A stretch of 64,000 nucleotides of DNA. Source: Durusdinium trenchii. Its lineage: Eukaryota > Sar > Dinophyceae > Suessiales > Symbiodiniaceae. Positions 54,253 to 64,000 of this stretch are shown piece by piece. The translations under genes and the position numbers were made by a program. Positions within the stretch are counted from its first letter, which is position 1, and each line of letters starts with the position of its first letter. The stretch lies in contig CAXAMN010004002.1 in NCBI GenBank assembly GCA_963970005.1, forward strand, positions 1,290,688 through 1,354,687, read 5' to 3'. The notes under the pieces are model-generated. The model was not told where the DNA came from and did not search any database. It worked only from the letters and a program-made list of their open reading frames with translations.

Positions 54253-54982
54253 GAGAACATTGAGGAGATCTCGGAAAGGGCGAAGAAGTTCCTCATGGAG
54301 GACTGTGCCACGCCACGATGCGAGTCCAAGGGCCTTGCCTGAAGTCATGCGTGGGCATTTGAAGTTTGGGGTCATGCTGGAAACCTACGGAAATATATAG
54401 ATATTTAACAAACCATTATAAACCCCCCTCGCGAAGGTGTTGGCGTTGCTTGGAAGTACCGAGGCCTTCCCGGCCTTCCCCTTCCAGGCGCTCTAGAGGG
54501 GTCCTAGAGGTCCTGGCTTCAGTCTTCATTAGGCACCGCATGGTAGGGGAAGAACTTAGCAAAAGCATGCAACAACGATGTTCCCGGACCGGGCTCGAAA
54601 TCGAAATGCCTTTTTAACTAAGTTTCTGATATGTTCAGATATGATATGTTTAAGTTCAACTTTTGCTTGGGATGATCGATCCCCACTGATTTTTCATGTG
54701 AGCTGAAACCACCAACCAGGTATTTGGAGGCCTTTGGCGGCGGCCCTGTCGTTTTTGAGTTGTCCATGTCGTTTTGGGTGGTTGGAGAGTCTCGCACATG
54801 GGAGGAGTACGAGAAGATGATGGCCAAGATGTCCAAGAAGGCGCTAAGAGGGGTCGGGCTGAATGGAGGGGTCGGTCTTCTTGATGTCAGAGAGCATTGA
54901 TCTGTTTCAAAGCCCTTGATGCAGTTGATACAGAGGAACTTGCTGCTTACCAGCGCAAAGCTGCGCTCTCCCACCGGTCAGG
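54253..54982 (+). CDS. Three exon-like stretches of an unknown gene
   Basis: Pieces at 54253-54330 (ENIEEISERAKKFLMEDCAT), 54790-54860 (TWEEYEKMMAKMSKKALRGV) and 54913-54982 (LDAVDTEELAAYQRKAALSH) each follow an AG and look coding. All are helix-rich and charged. They may continue the gene at 52994-53684. Between them are AT-rich introns. No family recognised. Confidence 0.4.
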
Positions 54983-57068
54983 CCGGCAAAGCGTAATAAA
55001 CAATTTTGGAAGTCTCTACCCCGGCGCTCGTTGTGAGTACCTTGACTGCAGGGATGGTGCATGATGGTGCTGTTTGATATCCTTTTCGTGGTTTAGCCGT
55101 TTGCTTGGGCTTGCTTGGGCTGGAAGAACACCAAACGCATCGCCTTTCCTGGGGATCCTAGCTTCCTGAATGTTGGGTGGTGGTTCAGTTTCTTGTCATT
55201 CTTTATTGCGACTTGTAGCGACAATATATTCCTGGCGGTCGTTTTGTGTATTAGGGTCTCTATTTTTTCGCCTGCACTCTTCATGCGGGGGTAATGCTGT
55301 AGCACTGTAGCCTATGACGACATCAACTGACATGTGATAGCCGACCAGACACCAGCTCATAGCAGAGAGTTCCTTCAGGGGTCATTATCCGAATCACAGT
55401 TGGAACTTGGACCCTTTAAGGAGCGGCAGAGGTTGGTCTTGAGTCTTGAATTTTGGACGAAGGGACCTGCATAGGTGGACTGCGATTGCTCCAGTACTGC
55501 AGCTTCGTCATGTGAACTTGTTGGGTTGTAGAGTGGATGTTGGAGTCATTGCCAGGAAAGGGGATGAAGCAAGGCTAAGCAAGGTCCATGTTTTTTCGTC
55601 CTAGCCACTGACACCTCGGGTCCCGCCTTCAATCGAGACTTATATAGGTAGCCCTCGCATGCCCTCGCCCGTTTTCGTCAAGGAGATGGTGGCGGAGAGG
55701 TTAAAACAATGCGTCAGCAGCCAAAAGGGTTGCTCACAATAGCTACAGAGGCGTGCAAAAGCAAGTGGTGGGAGCTTTTGGTCAAACAACGAGCTGTTAT
55801 TTGCTTTTTCAACCAACATGGGATTGTTGTTCGGGTCGGTTCTGCTACTACTGGGTGAGTTGGTATCAACGGGGTTTTACATGGGAGTCATAGGAGTTGC
55901 ATCGTCTACTCTGACTATGTTTGTTTTTTTTCCCGCTCTGGAGATGCATGATTCTGCTTTTTTGTATATAGCACACATTTTGAGCGAAAACCGAAGCACC
56001 TGCCCTTCTTTTGCTACTGCCTCACTTCCCCGTTTGCACGCGCCGTGCGTTCGGAATATTGACATTTTAGCTGACCGCCAAAAAGCGTCAAGATGTGGCT
56101 AAGTTGGAGGCTTTGTCAAAGATTTCGCTCCAAACTGTAGCTGTGCGTCCTCTCAATTTGTAGCTCATGCGTGTAGGTGAATCAACTTGGCATCCTAAGA
56201 GGTTGTTGAACCCTGTCCACATCAGTTCTCTACTTGGCACGTGTGCACGCTGTTTGTGCTTTGTGAACAAGCCTCTCACCAAGTCCTTGATTCATCATCT
56301 AGGAATGCTGAACATCCAAAGTGCAGACTATCCCACCCATTTTTGACTTGACCATTGGACTTTCGACTTTGAACTTTTGGTCGAGGGGGCGGATCACCCT
56401 CCAGCTGGTTTGATAGGCATTTAGAACAAGTGCAGGGCCTCACAGTCACTCTCTTAGCGCTTGTTGGCTGATCAGCAGGGGCGTTCCGTGAAGAACTTGG
56501 CCCAAGTCGTGAAGAACTTGGCCCAACCACCGCGTGACATGCCTCAGATCTCTCATTTGTCCAAGGTTTCATGGAAAGAGCAGGTTGTTTGGTGAACATG
56601 GTGTGTGACCTAATGTTTTGTTCGACTGATGTTCCGGTTGAGTGACAGAGAAGGCCCCCCGCACTCTCCCAACGCGGGCTCCAGCTACATCCTTGGAATC
56701 CCTAGCGCCTATCAAATCTGTCATTGAACGGAAGCCACAGTGCAACATATCCAGGAATCCAGCTTGGAGTCATCGGGAGTCCAGACCGATGCCTTGTTTG
56801 TTTGGCTGACAGTCAGAAATTCTAGGTGCTGACTCTCTAGGAGGTTGCTGGTACAATCCATGAATCTCATGGGGTACCAGAACCCACATGGGGTGATTGA
56901 TAATGGACACCCCTTAACCTCTAAACAACATAAAAGGCTTCTTAAGAAAACGTACCTTTTGGCAAGGTTCTCAAAGGCTTTCCCCTTGCCAGTGGAACTC
57001 TTGTTGGAGACTGTTTTGTTCTAGTGGAAGGGCACTTTGGAGCAGAAATTCAACCATAAGGGTTTTGT
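54983..57068. other. No supported gene
   Basis: A 94-codon frame at 55818-56102 begins with a hydrophobic stretch but lacks any motif or codon pattern. The remainder has short frames only. A tandem GTGAAGAACTTGGCCCAA word pair occurs near 56488-56525. Confidence 0.35.
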
Positions 57069-57485
57069 TTGCCCGTCATGTCACTAGATCGGGCAGCGCC
57101 GCTTCGTCCTACGCCCGGAACGGCGTTGACACTTGACCCCAGAAGCGTGTGCGTTTTGCAGCTTCTGGGTACATGCACTGGATGCCCAGCCTTACATGGA
57201 GGCCATGTTCGAACACGTCATGGCATGCTGTTTCGTTCTCATGGAGGCTGTCCAGAGCAGTACCAGAAGCCTCACATGTCCGGCCACTGCACTGCGGTGT
57301 CCATCTTCCGTGATCTCGGCAGGCAGCGCGTCGGACCCAAAAAGGGGGTCCTCGACCTCGACCTGATCTCTGCAGTGGTGGTGCTCCCAAACCGACCTGC
57401 TCAGACCGAACCGACCTCAGCAGGTAGAACCGACCTGCTCAGGCCAAGGAACCAACCCCAGCAGGTAATAGCTAATGACATTTAA
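57069..57485 (+). other. GC-rich stretch, possibly exonic
   Basis: Two plus-strand frames are open through 57133-57366, and one reads HMSGHCTAVSIFRDLGRQRV. I cannot choose a frame or a family. ACCGACCTGCTCAG words repeat near 57390-57440. Confidence 0.25.
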
Positions 57486-58120
57486 TGACAACGTAGGTCC
57501 GACACGTAGGTGCATGATGGTGCATGTACGGCGGTGTGCATGGTGTGTGGGGATAATAAAAGCGGTGTCATACCCATTGATGACCCCACGTGGGACAGAT
57601 AGGTGCTTTGCATTTTCTGAAGGCCCCTGTTGGTTTCTTTGCATCGTCATGGAGTTTCTGACCTTGCAACAATGATTGGGGCGAACGTTGCCGCGCTTCA
57701 GTCGCATCACCATAACCGAGTTTGGGTATGTCCACTGGTCGCAAACTTGTTTCACTGCCCAGGTCCTGTTGTTGTCTCTTTCGGTTCGATTCCCTTCTCC
57801 CTTTTATAATACTTTAGATGATATGCTGGAATCGCTGAGAGTCTTCAGACTCCTTCCCCGCTGCGGAGGGACCTGTCGTCTTCTCTCAGGCTGCGGCGCC
57901 AGGCCATGCTCAAGGACACGCAGCTGGCGAAAGATCTCCGGCTGCCGCTCGGCGACGGTCGACGGCGCACAAAGCGCGTGCGGCTTCGGTGGCTTCGAAC
58001 CGAGGCCCGAGCGCCAGGTGAGGCAGCTGCTGGAGAGCAGGCCGGGGCGCTTTGGGGGTGTCCAGGCACTTGGCTTGATGCAATGTTCAGGCATGGTGGG
58101 GGTTGCAACTGCTACATATA

Positions 58121-58218
58121 CCCAAACACTCCATGGCATATGCCAGTATATATGCCCACATTGACCCGTGAAACCACCCCAATTGTATACTATGCCAGTC
58201 CCATGGGCCGTGTTTGGG
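58121..58218. mobile_element. Family B miniature inverted-repeat element, 98 bp
   Basis: Begins CCCAAACACTCCATGG and ends CCATGGGCCGTGTTTGGG, flanked by ATA on both sides (58118-58120 and 58219-58221). Confidence 0.92.
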
Positions 58219-59146
58219 ATACAGTGTTAATGTCTAGTGGTGTGAGTCGACTCCCAACTGACCGAGTCGGACGGACTGGATCCGAGCACACGGAACGAAC
58301 ACCGAGCGTAGCGCTCGTACGAACGAACAGCTTCCTACTGGCCGCCTTGGGAGTGAGAGCTGCACGAGTGGCACCATCGGACGGGTGCCAAATGGATACA
58401 CAGGCCTATGCTGAGGGTATTATGGTTTGTTGGTTACTGACCCCTTTGATCCTGGCTTGGCCAACCACCATAATAGTTTGTTGTTTGTTCATTGCATAGC
58501 CAGTCCAGACTGATCCTGGCCAAGCAAGGCATATGTGGATTTCTTCTTTTAAGTACCGACATGTTCGGGTATTGAAGGAAGACACTTTCCAAATATCACT
58601 GTATTTGAGGTCGGAAAGCATATGTTTGGTGGCGGGGACTAGGGTGAGTTTCTTCATTTTGTTCCATGCTCACCAAGTTGGGGTTAAGCACTTGTTTGTG
58701 CGCGGTAACTTTTGCATGGGTTGATGTAGCCTTGGTTTAATTTTCCATGTCAATTCCCGTTTCATTTGAAGATATTTACATGTGACATAGATTTGGATGA
58801 CAGCCGCGTTCCTGTGATGCATACTAAGATATATAGACAGACTAATTACTGTGGATACCCATGCCATGCGCACATTGCATGTATACTTGCCAGCCGCTGG
58901 CCAAAAGTTGCCCAACCTCGTAGCAGACCCAACCTTCCACGTATTGCTTTTATACAAACCCAGAACGTCAGGGTGATCATCAGAATTGAGCCTCTCCAGG
59001 CTCTTGCCTGACTCCATTGTGGACAAAAAGTCGGAGGGGACAGGAGATCCACTACTTGGCGCTTCCATGGAAGATGTGGAAGTGTAGCGAGACGTGTACG
59101 AGAGCATGGTGGCTCCCAACATGGGTGCTGGGTCTACGATTTCTAG

Positions 59147-59257
59147 CTCCTGCAGAGAACCACATGACATGGAACCTGAAAGCCACTGGGAGGTCCATGA
59201 GAAGAGTCTTACAGCAGGGGTCCATTCTCACAGTCCATGTGGGTACCTGCAGTGCAG
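59147..59257. repeat. Inverted-repeat element (family C)
   Basis: The arm CTCCTGCAGAGAACCACATG and the arm CATGTGGGTACCTGCAGTGC pair with mismatches. The inner ACATGGAACCTGAAAGCCAC is shared with 4206-4300. Confidence 0.6.
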
Positions 59258-59524
59258 GGGTGTACCTGCGGACCGGAATTTTTGGTCCAAGGATGAGCGT
59301 TTTGCTAACCACACCGTCACGTGCTGTGCTCATTGGGGTGGATGCACCTTACCAATCAACTACAAGGTGGTCTCCTTTAGTTATGATAGTTGTGTCTTGG
59401 CTTTCGAGATAATAGGAACTTGATCTGTAAGTATCGATCCCTTTGAAATCACGAGACGAGCTTGTCATCCACCTGTATCCAATCCTAGCCGGGTATTTGG
59501 TATACTCCTAGCATTCTCCTGCAG

Positions 59525-59640
59525 TATATAAACCACCCCGAGGAGGATGACCAAGCGCCGCTGCACCGATATATCGCAGGAGAGCGCGTCTCCAGCTTCT
59601 ACCGCATCTCCCCAATCGCCGTGCCCATCGCGGCGCGCAG
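59525..59640 (+). CDS. Exon of unknown protein
   Basis: Between CTCCTGCAG and GCAG|GTGATC the frame reads YINHPEEDDQAPLHRYIAGE, then RVSSFYRISPIAVPIAAR. It is 116 nt with good splice borders and GC-rich third positions, so it is very likely a real exon. Family not recognised. A following exon may lie at 59826-59950. Confidence 0.6.
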
Positions 59641-59950
59641 GTGATCCGGAGGTTTTTCGGGTGTCGGAGGGAAGAGATCGAAGCGAAGAGAGGAGGAAGA
59701 ACACCTGCAGGTGATGTTTTTGATGTTTTTTTGTTTTATATATATATATAGTCGTTATTTTTGTTGCTGTGTTCTTTAATTTGGTGGAGGAGTTTTGAGA
59801 TGTTTTGACCGTTTTCCCTTCCCAGTACCCACGTGATGGAGACACCAGCGACACCTCCCCAAAAGATGGGCGATGTAGCACAAACGGTTGGGTTGCCCTC
59901 AAGAGCCTTCAAGAGTGCACAGTATGCTGGCCACTGCTGACTGACAACAT

Positions 59951-61110
59951 TCAGTTCAGGAGCTGCATCAGCAGGCATTCTGCATGGTGCAGAAGCCTCA
60001 TCCAGCATCAGGTTTTCAGCTGCATTGCTTTGGCTGTTTTGCTCCCTCCCCCCAAAAAAGCACCCTCCACCCAGTAGTTGCGGTCGTTGACTTCCTTCGA
60101 CATGTCCCCCAGTGGGCGTTTGTGGGCCGCCGCAGGCTAAGGGCATTGGAGGCCTCCTTGACCTCAAAAGATGAAGAAGAGCCACTTGGCACAGCCGGAA
60201 GCTGATTGCACAATGGTTCAGGATTGTACGCGTACAAAATGGGCATAACCATGCACAACCTGATAGTCGAAGCACTCTTATATACACCATACTACAACAC
60301 TGAGAATGCCCGTTAGTAAAGTAACCATTTCCCAAGCACTTATTGGATGGGATTTACATTGCTAATGAGGTTCGGTTTGTCATCAGTGGAGAAGATTCTT
60401 GCGCTACAGAAGAACGAACATGAGAGAACTGAGAGAACAAGTACCTACCGCACTGCGTATGAATAAGCACATGCATCTCATTCATTCTGTATCATATAGG
60501 TTGTATCATACTGTATACTGTATCATATATGGTTCGAATGGCCAAATGGCCAAACGAGGTGTCCTTGGCCGCAGAAACCCGCGCGCATCGCACTCAGGTT
60601 TCGCTGCACCTCGTCCGGGGGCCTCAGACCATTTCATCATTCTCATTCTCGATGCCGAGAGACTCTGCGGCGGTCCCAGCGGGACAGTCAGGTGCTCCAA
60701 GCGGGTCGACGCGCTGAAGGCGCCGAGTCTGGAAGTTCGAAAGGGGGCGGTTGCGATAGAAGAAATCAGAGCCGGCTGTGTGTGTGGTTGGATTGAAGCT
60801 TCATGAGATGTTCATGTTATTACATCGTGTGTGATGTGTAAATGATGTTCTTAGTTAGAGAAGTGGATGGACATGCCCTTGGAACATGTGAGCATTCCTG
60901 ATCTCATTGTGGGTTTTGTTTGCAACATGGCTACACATTGGTTCCAACAGCAACAGAATGTAACAGAGCACAGGCGATTTCTGGGCACAACTGCTGTCGT
61001 ATTTGTCCGCTGAGAACGTCAGAGTTCACCAGAAGGGACTGTTCCATTACTTTATATAACATTCTTTAGTTTTATCCCTGTACCATGAACAGTCGCCCAG
61101 ACATGTTTTC
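59951..61110. other. Weak exon candidates only
   Basis: Plus-strand stretches at 60089-60204 (FLRHVPQWAFVGRRRLRALE) and 60570-60780 are GC-richer than their surroundings, and the first may be an exon. The 199-codon minus-strand frame at 59736-60335 is the complement of this stretch and of the exon candidate at 59826. Confidence 0.3.
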
Positions 61111-62126
61111 ATGTGTTTTGTTTGTTCTATATATACTTGTAGCAGGCCTAAGGGGGACCTTTTGAGGCATTCTCGTTGCTCGTGGCGGACAACTCGGACA
61201 ACTCTGTGTTGGATTGAGTTTGAGTGCTATATAAGGCTATATTTGTCCTGCAGTCAAGGAAGAACAACTTTGTGTCAGTGTAGGTTGTTTAAGAAGATCT
61301 GCAGTAACCTAGATTCCCCACTCAGGAGATCATACGCCAGGCGAGACACCCATTTGCCAGGCGATGTCAATGTCCTTCACATGCTGCGGGAAGGCGGCGA
61401 ATCAGGAAGACACACGATTAACGACGACATCCAGTCTCAAAGAGTTTATAGACATGTTGAGGCTTCCAAGTCATGTTCTATTTGTTTGGTTGTTGCCTGG
61501 GCGCTGTGAATTCATGTTTTGATGTTTTTGGCCTTTGGCCCTTGGTTCTTACTGCACATTGGGAGGCCACTGGTCCGACAAAGTTTGGCACGACCTCTTG
61601 GTATACATAGGGATGTTGCTCCTCAGATTTCTGGATTTGGTCGGCGAGCACGGATTGCAGCTGCATAGTACTGTTCCGTTTTTGAGGATGTGAAAGAGTG
61701 AACCAAAAGCAGTGAATCAAGTTTCAGCCCCTGACAGCTACCAGTGACTTTGTGGCTTAGTGGCTCACATGATCCAAGTTGTTTTTCGATTTACCCCCTC
61801 TTGAACAAGCAAACGAAACCACCCAAATGCAAAGATGAGGGTTTCATTTGCCAGGTGGCTGGTGGCTGCTACTTTGGTTTGGGGGAGTTTGTGTGACACT
61901 CCTGCAGGAGGGTTTTTGGAGGGTGTTTTTGGCAAGCAACATGACAACATGACAAGATGAGCCACTTGACAAACATTTGCAGATTGTCCCATAGTGCCGC
62001 CCATAGATAACAGATAACCCTCGCTGGAATCATCAAATTGGCAAACCGCGAGCCACCTGTTTGTAGAGGACCTCATGATCTGATCTTGATCCAGGGGAGT
62101 AAGGCCCCGCCATTTCACTCCCATTT

Positions 62127-62226
62127 CCCTAGGGATCCAAGTACCTTCTCAGGTACGGTGATGTGTGGAGACACTGTTTGTGTAGCTTTACCCAACCTGA
62201 GGTTCGGTACGACTGGATCCCTAGGG
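62127..62226. mobile_element. Family A miniature inverted-repeat element, hybrid type
   Basis: Begins CCCTAGGGATCCAAGTACC and ends GACTGGATCCCTAGGG, flanked by TTT on both sides (62124-62126 and 62227-62229). It is the mirror arrangement of the hybrid at 22346-22454. 100 bp. Confidence 0.92.
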
Positions 62227-62382
62227 TTTCAACCAATCCCCACATGTCGAAGCCCCGCAGCACGAGCCGCCTCACGGTCACCGCCGGTCTTCCGCCCCGC
62301 AGCTGGTTCTGGGCTCCAGCCGGGTGACCCCAGCGACCCAGGGTCCTTAAGGCGCCGGGGCGACCGTCGGGTTTCGGTTCAG

Positions 62383-62448
62383 GGTGGGCGTGGGCTCATG
62401 GGGTGCTATGTGAGCGGAGCAAAGGGGTTCAAAGCTGACCACAAAAAG
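62383..62448 (+). CDS. Short exon with canonical splice borders, unknown
   Basis: Between GGTTCAG and AAG|GTAAGC the frame reads GGRGLMGCYVSGAKGFKADH, then KK. It is 66 nt, phase 0 at both ends. Function not recognised. Confidence 0.45.
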
Positions 62449-63289
62449 GTAAGCGGTGAGATCATGACTTGTTCATCGTGCTTTTTGTATTTTTTTGTCA
62501 TTTTTTCAGTGGGGTGGGGTTGCCACCCACCAAACACATGCTGAGGAACCCAGGCTCTTCAGGCCTCCCCCGTGAAGCGGGCAAACAGTCCGCTCAGCGG
62601 CTGCGTTTGGGCAACGGTTGCACCTTGTTGATGGAGGCCACCGGTTCTGGCGCTAGATGAATAACACTCAAAGGGTAGATGTTGGGTCCAGGGCTAGCCC
62701 GACCCGTTGAGAAAGGAGCCAAACTGAGCTTATTTTCACGATCTCCCTCCAAAAAAACGAGCTCAGGAGCAGCAGGAGAGTCTTCCCAACCACTTGCTTG
62801 AAAATACAAAACGGCTTGAATGTGGCAGGGTTCAGACATGTTCAGTCACAAATCCTTCCAAGTGGGTTATATACCTCTCATGTCTTTTGCGATGCGATCC
62901 GCGCCTTCCGCGGATACTTTTGAGGAGCCTTCTCAGCATGCAGAGACTTTTGCTGGCAAGTGGCCTCGCGACCTTGGCAGGTGTGACACTCGAGACCTTG
63001 GGAAGTTTTTGCGGAAGGAATTAGGTCAAAGAGACAGACCAAGACCTATCTTGGTCGACCGCACCTTAACATGCATTCCAGCGTCTCAGCGATGCATATC
63101 TTTGAAAGGATTTACACACTGAAACTCAGACAGTGGCTACCGTCCATTGGAGCGAGTTATGCTGACCCGCACGTGCGGCGAGGTGCTGACCCCGCTTCTG
63201 ACGCCTTTGTGCACCTCTTTGAGTGGCCGCAGAATCGGCAATGGTGGGCAGTTGGGCCAGGCGTTTGGGAACATGATGGAACATCATAT

Positions 63290-63383
63290 CCCAGACACTC
63301 CATGTATGGCATGGTACCTGACATTGAATAGACATTGGAGGCGGTTTCAGGGGCCAATGTAGGCATGACATGGAGTGTTTGGG
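63290..63383. mobile_element. Family B miniature inverted-repeat element, 94 bp
   Basis: Begins CCCAGACACTCCATG and ends CATGGAGTGTTTGGG, flanked by TAT on both sides (63287-63289 and 63384-63386). Frames crossing it are not genes. Confidence 0.92.
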
Positions 63384-64000
63384 TATGAACTGTGGGAATT
63401 GGTTCGGGAACTTGTACATGAGGTACACATGTGGACTCATCTAACACATGGCCAAGCTTGTAGGAGTTCTTCAAGAACCGAGCGTGGATGAAAGATGAAT
63501 GGTCATGTTCAGCCCTTGGAGGCTTCCAGGGTTTCATGGTCACATCGGTAGTCACTGGACTGTTTGCTTGGTGACTTGGTGACTTGGAGAGCACGGACAA
63601 CAGTTCTAGGCCGGGTGATGGAACCCTCGGAAAAAGACCGTTGAACAACAGAAAGGCTCAGTCTTTTCTGCTTGGTTTTGCTTCAGACCGCTGAGAAGGA
63701 ATGCAGTTTGGAAACGCGAGAAAATCTGGATCAACAGCATCACCAAAGATTGCAGCTTCCACCATCAAGTTAGACCGCATCTGGGTGGCTCCTAAGAACT
63801 GGGCTAGCGGCTAGCGCTTGATCACTGATCAGCAGATCGATCAAGAATAGAACAACCAAAGCACCACATTTCTGTGGTCATAATATGTGTTCCGGAGCAT
63901 ATGTTGGGTGTGTCCCAAAAAGACCTGTCACAGTGGGTTCAGACCGTTCAGAGGAACTACTCTCCTTCAGACCGTTCAGAGAGGTCGCCACTGGGCCCGG

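Noticed and set aside
55818-56102. 94-codon frame starting with a hydrophobic helix
   Set aside because: No homologue is recognised, it has AT-rich third positions, and there are no splice or start features beyond an ATG.
57781-57797. GGTTCGATTCC, a tRNA T-loop-like word
   Set aside because: The five bases on each side do not pair into a T stem, and no D or anticodon arm lies upstream.
59736-60335. 199-codon minus-strand frame
   Set aside because: Complement of GC-rich plus-strand exon candidates; no motif in its own translation.

Overview
The window looks like dinoflagellate nuclear DNA, most likely from the Symbiodiniaceae/Suessiales group. It holds short exons scattered through long introns. 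Several introns are best explained by GC or GA splice donors, with an AG|G-type direct repeat at both ends. It also carries a Ty1/copia retrotransposon with accessory modules and very many small inverted-repeat elements. I see no bacterial operon layout, rRNA, tRNA or CRISPR array. Most long open frames in random-looking stretches are not convincing genes.

Layout: 83-142 is the last exon of a papain-like (C1A) cysteine protease gene. A second copy of that family runs from 1888 to 6533. Its exons are in the correct family order, but it carries frameshifts and a one-base insertion in the last exon, so I read it as a decayed tandem duplicate. 3.8-5.0 kb is a large intron of that copy filled with repeats. 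8.1-9.1 kb is simple repeat and a 200-bp duplication. 12178-13275 is a two-exon gene for a Trp-rich protein with a SAM-like core. 13835-21372 is a nearly complete copia element on the minus strand. It has 126-128 bp LTRs, gag, zinc knuckle, protease, a methyltransferase-like module, integrase, reverse transcriptase and RNase H. A separate downstream ORF has an ExoX-C/DUF3820-like motif.

From 22 to 42 kb the plus strand carries isolated exons: a Rossmann GGGMGG exon and many short coiled-coil exons. Their gene membership cannot be settled by eye. 45.3-51.3 kb holds a collinear multi-exon gene of the flavin-containing monooxygenase-like family. 52.9-63 kb holds further isolated exons of unknown function.

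Two families of miniature inverted-repeat elements are scattered over the window. Family A has CCCTAGGG-type ends and is about 90-110 bp. Family B has CCCA(A/G)ACACTCCATG-type ends and is mostly 94 bp. Both show 3-bp target-site duplications (7 of 10 scorable copies of A, 6 of 6 bounded copies of B). One copy of A lies inside an intron of the monooxygenase-like gene. These families may be introner-like elements that help build the intron-rich landscape. The retrotransposon with its added methyltransferase-like module and ExoX-like ORF is the most unusual coding system here.
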